Part shown: piece by piece, positions 1 to 8,902 of the stretch | Layout: every line of letters starts with the position of its first letter | Numbering within the stretch: position 1 is the first letter of the stretch | From: Algoriphagus hitonicola | Lineage (GTDB): Bacteria > Bacteroidota > Bacteroidia > Cytophagales > Cyclobacteriaceae | Length of the DNA: 64,000 nt | Assembly (NCBI RefSeq): GCF_900113375.1 | Contig: NZ_FOPC01000011.1 | Location: 68,530-132,529 of the forward strand | Reading direction: 5' to 3' | Notes under the pieces: generated by a model | Told to the model about the DNA's origin: nothing | Seen by the model: only the letters and a program-made list of their open reading frames with translations | Databases searched by the model: none | Translations under genes and position numbers: made by a program

Positions 1-351
1 TTGCCAAAGCTTACTTTTTTAACGGTTTTAATTCCTGATTTATTGCAGATCGTGTTTTTTTAGTCTTTTTGAGGTCTTATAAAGGGCCTGTTTAGATTTT
101 CTAAATCAGGAATCATAAATTCCGATCGGAGAACACTCCCTACATTTCTTTTAATTGCGGATTGTGCAGATTTTCAACTAGATTCTTCTGTTCGGTTTTG
201 TTTCCCACGCCATTCATCTGTGCGATATGATCAAGTACGGTCTCGGTTGAAAGTAGAAATCCATGGATAATCGCAGATTTTTTTTAAGCGGTATTCAGGT
301 TTTAGGATATTTTTTCTAATTAAGTTTTTGAACACCAAGCTCAACCTTTCG
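1..351. other. Intergenic stretch, no gene seen
   Basis: AT-rich sequence upstream of the DUF885 gene. I see no convincing open reading frame or RNA gene on either strand. It should hold the promoter of the gene starting at 352, but no TAnnTTTG box stands out clearly enough to call. Confidence 0.5.
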
Positions 352-2034
352 ATGAAAAAAGCCATCTTCTTCCTTCTTTTCTGTGGTTTTGCCTCCTTGG
401 CACAAGCCACCGAACTCGCCCAAATGATCCAAACCTATCAAGCGGATCGGGGTGCACTGAGCCGATTGTACACCAATTCGCTTTCCGAAGAATATTTCGA
501 ACGGATGGAGAGGCTTAATCAAGAATATTTGCAAACACTGCAGAGCTTTAATTATGATTCCTTCTCTGAAGATGGGAAAATCGATTATGTTCTTTTTCGG
601 AATTACCTGGAAACTCAACTCGCCGAGTTGGCTTTGGAAAGAAAAGCCTTTGATGAGGTGAAATCCGTGTTGGCTTTTTCGGAGCCTCTTCATGATTTTG
701 TGGTGGCCCGCCGCCGAGCCAAAGAACCGGACTCCAAGTCATTGGCGGCAAGTTGGAATGATGTGGCCAAGCAAATTGACAAACAAAAGGAAGCGATATC
801 GGCCACTCCCAAATACAATTCTTGGCAGAAGGCGGATTTGGCTGCTTCTACGGTGGAAAGCCTGCATCAAACGGTCAAGGAAGCCTATGATTTTTACCTT
901 GACTATGATCCGGAATTTACCTGGTGGATGCCTGAGCCATGGAAAAACTTGGATGCCAGCCTGAATTCATATGCTTCAGCTTTGCGTGAGCACTACACCA
1001 ATTCGGTGAAGGATGACGGTAGTGGCATCATCGGTAAACCCATCGGAAGGGAAGCACTGCTAAATCAGCTGGCCTTTGAGATGATCGCTTATTCTCCCGA
1101 GGAGTTGATCGCAGAGGCCGAGCGTCAATTTGAATGGTGTGAAAAGGAAATGCTCAAAGCTTCCGCTGAACTCGGCTACAGGGATGACTGGAAAGCCGCA
1201 CTGGAAATGGTCAAGGAAACTTACCTACCCGCGGGAGCCTGGCCTGAGGAAGTGGCCCGTCTTGGAGAAGAGGCTATCGGGATCATGGAGGAAAACGACT
1301 GGATTACTGTGCCTGAACTGGCGAAAGAAACTTGGCGAACGCGGATGATTTCGGCCGCGAGACAACGAGTCAGTCCTTTCTTTCTGGGTGGAGAAGTGAT
1401 TCAGATTTCTTACCCAACTTCCGAGATGACACATGAGGAAAAAATGATGTCCATGCGGGGAAATAATCCCCATTTTTCACGGGCCACGGTTCAGCATGAA
1501 TTGATTCCCGGACATCATTTGCAGCAGTTTATGAATCAGCGCTACATGACACACCGTCGGCTTTTCCGTACGCCATTCTGGACCGAAGGTTGGGCCTTGT
1601 ACTGGGAATTTGTGCTTTGGGATCGGGACTTTCCACGGGATGCCAAGGACAAAGTGGGCATGTTGTTTTGGCGAATGCACCGCTGCGCCCGGATCATCTT
1701 TTCGCTCAATTATCACCTGGGTAAAATGACACCACAGGAATGCATCGATCTTTTAGTGGATCGGGTGGGGCACGAATATGCCAATGCGGAAGCGGAAGTC
1801 CGGCGATCCTTTGAGGGGAGCTATGGACCGCTGTACCAGATTGCCTATATGATTGGGGCTTTGGAGTTTTATGCGCTTCGGGCGGAAATGGTGGACTCAG
1901 GGAAAATGCAGGAAAAAGCCTTTCATGACTTGATTATGCAGCAAAATACCATGCCGGTGGAAATCCTGAGAGCCAAAGTCACAGGACAGCCGTTGGACAA
2001 AAACCACAAAGCGAGTTGGCGGTTTTTGGATTGA
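352..2034 (+). CDS. Secreted DUF885 family metallohydrolase
   Basis: Protein of 560 residues with a Sec signal peptide at residues 1-19 (ending SLAQA). It belongs to the DUF885 family, a gluzincin-like group of predicted zinc peptidases. The motif HELIPGHH at residues 382-389 supplies the two zinc-binding histidines of an HExxxGHH-type site and the general-base Glu, and Glu412 in WTEGWALY is the probable third ligand. The length fits the family. An upstream TTG at 328 would extend the frame by eight residues, but the ATG at 352 places a standard signal peptide at the N-terminus, so I chose it. It is monocistronic and ends at a bidirectional terminator. The substrate is unknown. Confidence 0.88.
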   Translation: MKKAIFFLLFCGFASLAQATELAQMIQTYQADRGALSRLYTNSLSEEYFERMERLNQEYLQTLQSFNYDSFSEDGKIDYVLFRNYLETQLAELALERKAFDEVKSVLAFSEPLHDFVVARRRAKEPDSKSLAASWNDVAKQIDKQKEAISATPKYNSWQKADLAASTVESLHQTVKEAYDFYLDYDPEFTWWMPEPWKNLDASLNSYASALREHYTNSVKDDGSGIIGKPIGREALLNQLAFEMIAYSPEELIAEAERQFEWCEKEMLKASAELGYRDDWKAALEMVKETYLPAGAWPEEVARLGEEAIGIMEENDWITVPELAKETWRTRMISAARQRVSPFFLGGEVIQISYPTSEMTHEEKMMSMRGNNPHFSRATVQHELIPGHHLQQFMNQRYMTHRRLFRTPFWTEGWALYWEFVLWDRDFPRDAKDKVGMLFWRMHRCARIIFSLNYHLGKMTPQECIDLLVDRVGHEYANAEAEVRRSFEGSYGPLYQIAYMIGALEFYALRAEMVDSGKMQEKAFHDLIMQQNTMPVEILRAKVTGQPLDKNHKASWRFLD

Positions 2035-2045
2035 TTTTTCTTGGT

Positions 2046-2114
2046 AACCCTCCAAGGGTTTCGAATCCCTTGGAGGGTTGAGGAAAAAAAAGAGGCCAAT
2101 TAGCCTCCTTTTTT
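2046..2114. terminator. Two stacked stem-loops between convergent genes
   Basis: The first hairpin has 13-bp arms at 2046-2058 and 2067-2079 (AACCCTCCAAGGG with its complement). The second pairs an A-rich AGAGGC arm with GCCTCCTTTTTT around 2091-2114. A-tracts on one side and T-tracts on the other suit a bidirectional terminator serving both the DUF885 gene and the minus-strand propeller gene. Confidence 0.75.
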
Positions 2115-2137
2115 CTGGACTTAAATCAACTTTTATT

Positions 2138-3334
2138 TTATATATCCAAAATGCTTAATTTAAGGATATAAGGGTTTTCATAGGTTTCGAAATCTTCAAA
2201 AATTTGATTGATATAAGGGTTTTGTTCCAAGAAATCTGGTAACGATGGATTATCTGTAAGTTTGTCTATTTCGGATTTAATTGCATAAGGATCTATAGCG
2301 AAATAAAGAGATTCATCATCACTTCCAATTGGGGCATAGGTTAAGTAGGAACTCAGTTTGGAAAATTCATCTCCAAAATCTGTAGACCAATTATCAATAA
2401 TTTTCACTTTACCTGATGATCGATCAAAAATAGTGGGAAAGAATTTAGCTCCTTGGGTTAGGAACAAAAATATATGTTGATCAGTAGATTGTGTTGCAAA
2501 AATTGAAATATAATTATTAGCTGAAGCTTCGTTTCTGAACTCCATGATGTTTTCGAAATCTCGATCAAAAAATTCTTTGGGTGTTTTAAATTCTCCGAAA
2601 TCAAAAATGTATTTAGCTTTTGTATCTTCTTGATTCAGCGTGTAGATCGTATCATTATCTGAAAAGGAGAACTCAATTTCACCGCCGAATTCATAAAATG
2701 TATCGTTATTAACGACGTTTAGGTAATTTCTTTCTTTCCCTAGCTTGCTGTATCCAGCTATTTTTTCACCGGATTTTCCAGATACCAATACAGCACGATC
2801 TCCATCTCCATTAAAGAATGTACCTCCGTAAATAAAATATTGATCACCCTTTGGATAAAATGAGGTAGCCAAGTTCAGGTACGGGTTTTTCCACTCGTCC
2901 TGAAATTCTCCGCTCGTGGTATACCTGATTAATTTTCCACTGCTTTTATCTAAAACTTCAATGGTTTTGGAAAAATCATTCCATCGAATATCATCCAATG
3001 ATTGAAATTCCCCGGGACCATTCCCTTCCGAGGAAACCGATTGAAGCATATTGCCTCTCAGGTCCAGCAATAAAATTTGATTGGATGTCAAAATCCAGTA
3101 ATTTTCTTGATTCTTTAGAATTCGTTTAATCGGTTTAATTGGAAGATTCTCTGAATTTTGGAAAGCAATTAAATCTGTAATTTTAAAGACAGATTCAAAA
3201 CTTTGTGATTCAGAATTATTAATATCAACAGCTATTGCATCAGTATTGGTAGTTTCATCTTTATTAGAATCAGTACAGGATACAAAAAGGGCTGAAAGAA
3301 ATAAAATGATAAATAAGAAAGATTGAGTTTTCAT
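2138..3334 (-). CDS. 6-bladed beta-propeller lipoprotein (DUF5128-like)
   Basis: About 398 residues. The N-terminus is a lipoprotein signal with the lipobox LFVSC (Cys at residue 20), then a Ser/Asp/Asn-rich linker, so the mature protein should be membrane-anchored and, as usual in Bacteroidota, possibly surface exposed. The body reads as repeated blades, with the GNGPGEF motif typical of the DUF5128/BF3164-type 6-bladed propellers. I chose the Met at 3334 rather than 3343 because it gives a canonical lipoprotein signal. The gene lies just downstream of a small secreted Cys-rich peptide gene (3397-3609, broken here), separated by a stem-loop, an arrangement repeated in the 46-64 kb cluster. 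Function unknown. Confidence 0.82.
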   Translation of the reverse strand: MKTQSFLFIILFLSALFVSCTDSNKDETTNTDAIAVDINNSESQSFESVFKITDLIAFQNSENLPIKPIKRILKNQENYWILTSNQILLLDLRGNMLQSVSSEGNGPGEFQSLDDIRWNDFSKTIEVLDKSSGKLIRYTTSGEFQDEWKNPYLNLATSFYPKGDQYFIYGGTFFNGDGDRAVLVSGKSGEKIAGYSKLGKERNYLNVVNNDTFYEFGGEIEFSFSDNDTIYTLNQEDTKAKYIFDFGEFKTPKEFFDRDFENIMEFRNEASANNYISIFATQSTDQHIFLFLTQGAKFFPTIFDRSSGKVKIIDNWSTDFGDEFSKLSSYLTYAPIGSDDESLYFAIDPYAIKSEIDKLTDNPSLPDFLEQNPYINQIFEDFETYENPYILKLSILDI

Positions 3335-3355
3335 TATAAGCATTTAAGTAAATAA

Positions 3356-3380
3356 ATAGAGGAGGTCAAGCCTCCCCTAT
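3356..3380 (-). terminator. Stem-loop between peptide gene and propeller gene
   Basis: Ten base pairs (arms 3356-3365 and 3371-3380, one G-U pair) close a 5-nt loop. On the minus strand it is followed by TTATTT. It sits between the small peptide gene and the propeller start, so it may be a partial terminator (attenuator) rather than an operon end. Confidence 0.6.
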
Positions 3381-3396
3381 CCGTTTTGATTTTTAA

Positions 3397-3609
3397 TTAA
3401 TCAATATCATCGCAATTCTCTCCTGCTGAGCAAGTACTCAATTCATTTGTGGTTTCCACACAGCAGTAAGTGGTAGGTCCGATTTGTGCTTAAGCATAAT
3501 ACGTCTCATCTTCACACTGTTCACTGCAGGGGTCTTCTAATACTTGCGCATTTGCGATTCCAACCCCTGACATTGCTAGAATTGCGAAAATCATGATAAG
3601 ATTTTTCAT
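3397..3609 (-). pseudogene. Small secreted Cys-rich peptide gene with in-frame TAA
   Basis: Read through, this is a 70-codon frame. It has a signal peptide (MKNLIMIFAILAMSGVGIANA), then a mature part with Cys at 28, 32, 50, 51, 60 and 66. Codon 40 is TAA (GCT-TAA-GCA), after which the frame continues sensibly with TTYCCVETTNELSTCSAGENC and a normal stop. This layout (short signal peptide, few dozen Cys-rich residues, beta-propeller gene next) resembles the NVEALA-type peptides of Bacteroidota, but I cannot confirm the family. It is either a recently inactivated gene or one making a truncated 39-residue product. An assembly error is also possible. Confidence 0.6.
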
Positions 3610-3818
3610 GGTTATAATTGTTTAGTGAGTCAACAATAACCTTAATTATTCTTTTCAATAAAGGTAAAAATTTAGTCAGTGGTTTTTTTTTTTTTTGTAA
3701 ATGGGTTTATTATATGATATTCGGTTCTTTTTTTATCAAAAACTAAATCTTTGTGATAAATACTAAAACAAGGAAAAAGCCAATCAGCCACCTTTTTACA
3801 TCTAATTTAAACCATCAC

Positions 3819-4559
3819 CTATTTTTTATATTTTACCTTGACCCCATCTTTGAGGGTAATGATGATGACCCCATTTTTGCCTTTTTCCCCATAAACTTCC
3901 GCAGCGGATTTGTCCTTGAGCACAGAAATACTTTCGATGTCATTGGGGTCGATATCCAGGTTGGTCATGGATGATTTTTCTATGGTCTCTTCCGAAGATT
4001 TGATTACGTAAAGGGGTTGATTCTCTTGGTTTTCTCCCGCCACCGCAATCGAAATTCCCGGTCTGGGATATCCGAACCGAAATTTAGATCCTGATGTAAC
4101 TAGTGCTGTACCGGAAGTTTCGCTTTTTCCAATTCCTTGGACTCTCCCAGAAAGTGTTTGGCTAATTCCCAATGATTGGCGATCCAAAGCCAGTATTTGA
4201 CTCTCGCTGAGTTCATTTTTGATTGCGACCAAGGTAGCAAGCTGCTTTTTTTTGAGTTGATTTTCCAATTGCAACACCTTCTCCAGCTGCTTTGTGGCTG
4301 CTAAGGGATCAACTTTGGGTTCCTTCAGCATCATTTCCAGCTTGGTATTGGCTTCATCCAAATCCCATTTGAGGGTAGAAAATTCCCCCGCATTTTCAGC
4401 GTGAAGTTTTTTGATTTTGTCTGCTTGACTCTCGCTTAGATTGATTTTTTCTCTTGCAGCCATAATTTGATCTGCAGAGTAAAGATTCTTCTTGAAGATG
4501 TCCTGAGCCAGGCTTAGATTTGAGAGCAGGAGAAATCCGATTACAACTAGGTTTTTCAT
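3819..4559 (-). CDS. Spy/CpxP-like periplasmic protein with a TonB-plug-like tail
   Basis: 246 residues with a signal peptide (residues 1-18, ending LSLA). Residues about 25-130 are long charged helices with LSESQ motifs, as in CpxP/Spy and heavy-metal-resistance periplasmic chaperone-like proteins. The C-terminal 45 residues (IESISVLKDKSAAEVYGEKG...GVIIITLK) closely match the plug signature of SusC-type TonB-dependent receptors, but no beta-barrel follows. The gene is the last of a three-gene operon with an ECF sigma factor and its presumed anti-sigma factor. The plug-like tail could contact a TonB system or simply be a shared structural module. The fusion is what I see; its role is open. 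Confidence 0.7.
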   Translation of the reverse strand: MKNLVVIGFLLLSNLSLAQDIFKKNLYSADQIMAAREKINLSESQADKIKKLHAENAGEFSTLKWDLDEANTKLEMMLKEPKVDPLAATKQLEKVLQLENQLKKKQLATLVAIKNELSESQILALDRQSLGISQTLSGRVQGIGKSETSGTALVTSGSKFRFGYPRPGISIAVAGENQENQPLYVIKSSEETIEKSSMTNLDIDPNDIESISVLKDKSAAEVYGEKGKNGVIIITLKDGVKVKYKK

Positions 4560-4571
4560 GGTAATGTTGGT

Positions 4572-4883
4572 TTAGAAATCAGTCAAAAGGGAGGAGGTAG
4601 TCGATTCCCAGGTATCGAGGTAGGCTTTTTCTTCGATGATCAATTGTTGTTCTTGATTTTCGTTTTCTTGCAGAGAGATGATAATCAGGTCTGCCGGTGG
4701 TTCAGCGACAGGTTCTTGCTTTATCAGGAAAAATCCGCCTAAAAGCAAGGTAGCTGCAATGCCCATAGGAATCCACCAATTAAATCCACCGGCTTTTACC
4801 TCGGGGAATTCCGGAATCGGTATCCGCTGATCTTCGGCTTTCATTTTCTGGAAGAAATCCCGGATTAGTTCGTCATTAGCCAT
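4572..4883 (-). CDS. Small single-pass membrane protein, probable anti-sigma factor
   Basis: 103 residues. A cytoplasmic N-terminus of about 34 residues begins MANDELIRDFFQKM, followed by one transmembrane helix (about residues 35-53) and a short acidic periplasmic tail. The first codons overlap the end of the ECF sigma gene by 8 bp, implying translational coupling, and the Spy-like gene follows 12 bp downstream. No named domain is visible; the anti-sigma role is inferred from topology and position. The N-terminal helix would be the sigma-binding part. Confidence 0.7.
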   Translation of the reverse strand: MANDELIRDFFQKMKAEDQRIPIPEFPEVKAGGFNWWIPMGIAATLLLGGFFLIKQEPVAEPPADLIIISLQENENQEQQLIIEEKAYLDTWESTTSSLLTDF

Positions 4884-5373
4884 GCTGTTTCAGGGTTTCG
4901 GTTTTTAGGATCAATTCTTTCAATTTCTTTTTACCTCGGTCATAATGGGTACGTGCAGTTCCCAAGGTGATTTGTAGGGTTTCGGCAGCTTCCTCGATGG
5001 TCAGATTATGATAAAAGACCGCTAAAATCACTTCTCGCTGACGCAGGGGAAGAAGCTGTATGATTCCCTCATAACTTCGTTCCTCTAATTCTTCCTCAGG
5101 AATAATCGGATCGTAATTTTCTTCCAATGATTCGGTTTTTCCCAGCTTTCGAAGCTCATCGATTGCCGTAAAGCGAATGATGGAGAATAGCCAGGACTTG
5201 ATTTTCTCCGGATGCTGAAGTTTGGCTTTTCCTTCGAGAATTTTGAGGTAGGACTGCTGCAGCACATCCTTTGCAAGTTCGTCCTCAAATCTACAGCACT
5301 GTCGCGCCCACAGGAAGGCATCACGGTGGTGACTTTTGAGTAGATTTTCGAGCTTGCTATGCTGCATATTCAT
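4876..5373 (-). CDS. ECF RNA polymerase sigma-70 factor
   Basis: 165 residues. Region 2 covers about residues 10-75 (QQSYLKILEGK and the SWLFSIIRFTAIDELRK segment that binds -10 DNA and core). Region 4 covers about residues 105-155, with LPLRQREVILAVFYHNLTIEEAA and a helix-turn-helix in AETLQITLGTARTHYDRGKKKL. Size and order are standard for ECF factors. It heads an operon with a membrane anti-sigma candidate and a Spy-like periplasmic protein, which suggests an envelope-stress response. A second Met two codons in could be the true start. Confidence 0.9.
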   Translation of the reverse strand: MNMQHSKLENLLKSHHRDAFLWARQCCRFEDELAKDVLQQSYLKILEGKAKLQHPEKIKSWLFSIIRFTAIDELRKLGKTESLEENYDPIIPEEELEERSYEGIIQLLPLRQREVILAVFYHNLTIEEAAETLQITLGTARTHYDRGKKKLKELILKTETLKQHG

Positions 5374-5439
5374 TCCTTAGTCGTGAAAAAGTGGATTTGT
5401 ATGACAAGGAAGAAAAAAACATCCGATTATTTTTAGTGA

Positions 5440-6096
5440 CTAGTTTCGCTCCCGAATCCGAAAGAGATATGCCAGCGTAAATTCCAAATTCGTAGAATTC
5501 ATATCAAATATTCGATCCTGTCCTTCGGGATTGGTAAAATCGTAGGCAAACCGAACTTCTCCTGCAAGCGTACTCTTCCCGAAAAGCTTAGAAATACCCG
5601 CTCCTCCGGTCAGTCCATACATAAGCTTTTTGGGACGATCATCAGCTCCGCCATAGGTTGGGATTTCCGGACTGGCCGAATTGGTGAAGTCTCGCTGTAT
5701 ATCTCGCGCATCCATTAGATAACCCAGGTGGGGTCCAACTTTGATCTGAAATCTTCCGGAGCGTCCTGCAAAGAAACTGGCAAGAAGGGGCATTTTCAGG
5801 TAATCCAATTCGGTAATATTTCGCTGCACGGGATCTGTGTCGGGATTGGGAAGATTCATCCCAAGTGTTATGAGCTGGAGATTGAGTTCAATGCCTGCAT
5901 TTTTGGAATTGAAATGCTCGATGACAAAAGCGAAAGTAGGCTTGCCCACAGCTTCAGTGCTGATTGCCCGGAAATTGGCTGCCGGGCGATAGGAATAGGT
6001 AGAGGTGGTGTAGCCGGCTCGAATTCCGACACTGGTTTGGGCTAGCGCAGGTAGCGAAGTGAAGGCTGTCAAAAGAAGAAAAAGAAGGAAGCGCAT
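5440..6096 (-). CDS. Outer-membrane beta-barrel protein (PorT/OMP_b-brl_2 type)
   Basis: 218 residues with a signal peptide (residues 1-19, ending LPALA) and alternating amphipathic strands with Gly/aromatic girdles (VGIRAGYTTSTYSY, IKVGPHLGYLMD, YGLTGGAGISKLFG), ending in the strand NLEFTLAYLFRIR. This matches the small OMP_b-brl_2 family of outer-membrane proteins common in Bacteroidota. It lies 66 bp upstream of the sigma operon on the same strand and is separated from the gltX side by a terminator, so it may have its own promoter. Function unknown. Confidence 0.78.
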   Translation of the reverse strand: MRFLLFLLLTAFTSLPALAQTSVGIRAGYTTSTYSYRPAANFRAISTEAVGKPTFAFVIEHFNSKNAGIELNLQLITLGMNLPNPDTDPVQRNITELDYLKMPLLASFFAGRSGRFQIKVGPHLGYLMDARDIQRDFTNSASPEIPTYGGADDRPKKLMYGLTGGAGISKLFGKSTLAGEVRFAYDFTNPEGQDRIFDMNSTNLEFTLAYLFRIRERN

Positions 6097-6122
6097 GTGT
6101 AAAATTAGGAATTTGGTAGTTC

Positions 6123-6152
6123 AAAAAAAGCTCCCAAAATCAGGAGCTTTTT
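6123..6152 (-). terminator. Rho-independent terminator after the gltX operon
   Basis: AAAAAGCTCC (6125-6134) pairs with GGAGCTTTTT (6143-6152) around an 8-nt loop. The minus-strand transcript ends in a T-tract. It lies just below the small gene at 6159-6368. Confidence 0.8.
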
Positions 6153-6158
6153 GATGGA

Positions 6159-6368
6159 TCAGTCTTCTTTGGTTTTTTTGATTTCGTCCAAATCATCCCG
6201 GTCTTTGAGTTTTTTATCTTCTACATTTTTATTGAGAAAATCATTGATTTTATCAATCGGAAAGGAGGAAGAAATTTCTCCAAAGGAATCAATTTCCATT
6301 TTGAAGCCCTTTAGATCACCGTGGACCTTTGGGTCTTCTTGTTGTTTTTTCTTCTTTTTTTTGCTCAT
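6159..6368 (-). CDS. Small highly charged protein next to gltX
   Basis: 69 residues, with an N-terminal run MSKKKKKKQQ, a middle part with FKMEIDSFGEISSSFPID, and a very acidic/basic C-terminus. No membrane segment or known domain. It starts 12 bp after the gltX stop and ends right before a terminator, so it is probably co-transcribed with gltX. The patterned hydrophobic middle (SSSFPIDKINDFLNKNV) looks like real protein rather than a random frame. Function not recognised. Confidence 0.6.
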   Translation of the reverse strand: MSKKKKKKQQEDPKVHGDLKGFKMEIDSFGEISSSFPIDKINDFLNKNVEDKKLKDRDDLDEIKKTKED

Positions 6369-6380
6369 GACTTGCTAAGG

Positions 6381-7919
6381 TTAGCTATTGACCTGAAGCG
6401 TATTTAGTGCATATCGGATTCGATTTGCCACCTCTTTTGGCCCTAAGATAGCAAATATCTCCATCAAATCCGGTCCTGCACCAGCTCCGGTTACTGCAAG
6501 ACGAACGGCCTGCATGACTTTGCCGAGCTTCACCTCTACCGCCTCAGCAGATTCACCAAGCAATGTTTTAGCCGATTCGGCATCAAAATCACCCAAGAAA
6601 GATGCTAAGGTTTCGGCATAATGAGTCAGAACTTTCACCGCTTCCTCATTCCACTTTTTGGAAGCCACCTGATCATCAAAATCAGTAGGAGCTATAATGA
6701 GGAACTTACTTTCTTGCCAAAGTTCGGCCGGGAATGTCACTCGGTCCTTGGTCAATCTGACCATTGCAGCAGCTTTTTCTTTGCTCACTTCAAACCCCTC
6801 TTTTTGGGCATCTTCCAGCACAAATTGTTGGAGTTCTTCTACTGGTTTTGAACGTAGGTAATGCTCGTTATACCATTTGGCTTTGGCCACATCAAATTTA
6901 GCGCCTGCTTTTCCGATTCGGTCTATGCTAAACGCTTCCACCAATTCCTCTTTAGTGAACAACTCCCGCTCGTCACCGGGATTCCAACCCAGAAAGGCTA
7001 AGAAATTGAGTAAAGCTTCGGGCAGATATCCCTGCTCACGGAAACCAATGGCCGTTTCACCAGTACCTTGATTGTTCCAATCAATTGGGAAAACCGGAAA
7101 ACCCAAGCGGTCGCCATCACGCTTGGAAAGTTTGCCATTTCCGTCAGGCTTGAGCAAAAGTGGCAAATGGGCAAATTCAGGCATGGTCTCTTCCCAGCCA
7201 AAAAATTTGTATAGCAACACATGCAATGGTGCTGATGGAAGCCATTCTTCACCACGAATGACATGGGTGATTTTCATCAAATGATCATCAACGATATTGG
7301 CCAAATGATAGGTTGGCATGCCGTCTGATTTCATGAGGACTTTATCATCCAATGTAGAAGAGTGTACCATCACCCAACCACGGATTAGATCATTCAGTCG
7401 GACTTCTTCCTTTCTCGGGATCTTGACACGGATCACATAGGGTTCGCCAGAATCCAATCGCGCTTTCACCTCTTCTTCGGATAGGGTCAGCGAGTTATTC
7501 ATCTGAGTACGTGTGATGCTGTTGTACTGAGGTTGGACTACGCGGGCAGCAGTGAGTCGCTCGCGCATGGCTTCCAATTCCTCTGCAGTATCAAAAGCAT
7601 AGTAAGCGTGGCCTTTTTCCACCAAATCCAAAGCATACTGCATGTAATCGGGCTTTCGCTCAGACTGTCTGTAAGGGCCAAAAGCTCCGGGATTCCAAGG
7701 ACTTTCCTCCGGTGTAATTCCCAACCAATCCAGTGATTCTTTGATGTATTCTTCTGCGCCGGGGACATAGCGGGACTGATCGGTATCTTCGATACGAAGG
7801 ATGAAAGTGCCTTGATGTTTTTTGGCAAAAAGGTAATTATATAGAGCGGTTCTCACTCCACCGATATGCAGAGGTCCTGTGGGAGATGGGGCAAAACGAA
7901 CGCGAACTTCTCGACTCAT
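6381..7919 (-). CDS. gltX: Glutamate--tRNA ligase
   Basis: 512 residues, class Ib aminoacyl-tRNA synthetase that charges tRNA-Glu. The HIGH-type signature is PSPTGPLHIGG at residues 11-21 and the KMSKS-type loop is KLSKR at residues 263-267 after LLKPDGNG. The C-terminal half carries the helical anticodon-binding domain. Length and the MSREVRVRFAPSPTG start are standard. It is followed by a small charged gene and then a terminator. Confidence 0.97.
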   Translation of the reverse strand: MSREVRVRFAPSPTGPLHIGGVRTALYNYLFAKKHQGTFILRIEDTDQSRYVPGAEEYIKESLDWLGITPEESPWNPGAFGPYRQSERKPDYMQYALDLVEKGHAYYAFDTAEELEAMRERLTAARVVQPQYNSITRTQMNNSLTLSEEEVKARLDSGEPYVIRVKIPRKEEVRLNDLIRGWVMVHSSTLDDKVLMKSDGMPTYHLANIVDDHLMKITHVIRGEEWLPSAPLHVLLYKFFGWEETMPEFAHLPLLLKPDGNGKLSKRDGDRLGFPVFPIDWNNQGTGETAIGFREQGYLPEALLNFLAFLGWNPGDERELFTKEELVEAFSIDRIGKAGAKFDVAKAKWYNEHYLRSKPVEELQQFVLEDAQKEGFEVSKEKAAAMVRLTKDRVTFPAELWQESKFLIIAPTDFDDQVASKKWNEEAVKVLTHYAETLASFLGDFDAESAKTLLGESAEAVEVKLGKVMQAVRLAVTGAGAGPDLMEIFAILGPKEVANRIRYALNTLQVNS

Positions 7920-8046
7920 GGTTTAGTATTTCTATCTTGAAAACTGATGCTTGGATTAATGGTTTGACCATTAAGCCTGCAAAGATAGGAATTTGTGAGC
8001 GAAGGGGGATTTTTGACTGAGATAATTCTGAGGAATCTCTCGGCCC

Positions 8047-8337
8047 TTACTCTTTTCGGATTACTTTTTTCAAATAGTCCAAAACAAAAAAACTAATCAG
8101 CGCCCCAATCGCCGGAACGGCAAAAAAGGCCATGCCCCAAAATTGGGAATTTTCTTCCGGGGTAAAGTGAAAAAATACACTTTTGATGGACAATGTCCAA
8201 TCGCTGAGTAAATCCAAAGAAGCCAGGTAAACCATATAAATCGAACCACAAAAGGCTAATCCGCAGAGGACTTGAAACACCGTGACCAAGACTAAGGCTA
8301 GGTCTTTTGCTGGGTCTGATTGTTGGAAAGCATTCAT
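8047..8337 (-). CDS. Small two-helix inner-membrane protein
   Basis: About 96 residues from MNAFQQSDPAKD. Two transmembrane helices are visible (about residues 13-37 and 70-90), ending in a basic tail KKVIRKE. I prefer the Met at 8337 because the upstream 12 residues (MILHEYSFSFID) look like untranslated leader. No family recognised. It lies between rplS (with its own terminator) and gltX, on the same strand. Confidence 0.6.
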   Translation of the reverse strand: MNAFQQSDPAKDLALVLVTVFQVLCGLAFCGSIYMVYLASLDLLSDWTLSIKSVFFHFTPEENSQFWGMAFFAVPAIGALISFFVLDYLKKVIRKE

Positions 8338-8434
8338 ATCTATAAAGCTAAAGGAATATTCATGCAAAATCAATAGTGAGAATTAAAACGAAATTAGTCG
8401 AATTAACTTGTAGGGAATCGTTGAAAAGGAATAA

Positions 8435-8464
8435 AAAAAGGAACTCATTGCTGAGTTCCTTTTT
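8435..8464 (-). terminator. Terminator of the rpsP-rimM-trmD-rplS operon
   Basis: GGAACTCA (8440-8447) pairs with TGAGTTCC (8452-8459) around a 4-nt loop; flanking A and T runs extend the stem and give the T-tract on the minus strand. It is 22 bp past the rplS stop. Confidence 0.88.
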
Positions 8465-8485
8465 CTATGTTTAGGATGATAATCC

Positions 8486-8851
8486 TTAGTGTTTCACCTG
8501 GATTTTTTCCTTGATACGGGCAGCTTTACCCTGACGTCCTCTCAAGTAGAACAATCTTGCTCTTCTCACTCTACCTTGTCTCAACAGATCGATTTGCTCG
8601 ATAGATGGAGAAAGGATAGGGAAAATACGCTCCACACCGATACCGTTGGAGATTTTTCGCACGGTGAAAGTTTCGCCGTTTGAATTCGGGTTTTTACGCT
8701 GGATCACAGTTCCTTGGAACTGCTGGATACGCTCCTTGTTACCTTCTTTGATTCGTACGTGTACGTTGATGGTATCACCAGCTTTGAAAGAAGGGAATTT
8801 GGCTCTCGCCTCGTTGTATTCCGCTTCTACGATTTTCATTAGTTCGCTCAT
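8486..8851 (-). CDS. rplS: 50S ribosomal protein L19
   Basis: 121 residues. The L19 core is plain: [49 protein letters not shown] and the C-terminal [22 protein letters not shown]19 sits at the interface of the ribosomal subunits. It is the last gene of the conserved rpsP-rimM-trmD-rplS order, followed by a strong terminator. Confidence 0.98.
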   Translation of the reverse strand: MSELMKIVEAEYNEARAKFPSFKAGDTINVHVRIKEGNKERIQQFQGTVIQRKNPNSNGETFTVRKISNGIGVERIFPILSPSIEQIDLLRQGRVRRARLFYLRGRQGKAARIKEKIQVKH

Positions 8852-8902
8852 AGCTTCTATATTTTATGCTTTCGCTGTTTGGCCAACGCGTGGCTTATTC
8901 AA

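Noticed and set aside
6621..7284. Several plus-strand open frames within gltX
   Set aside because: They are antisense shadows of a clear, full-length gltX; codon pattern and motifs are on the minus strand.
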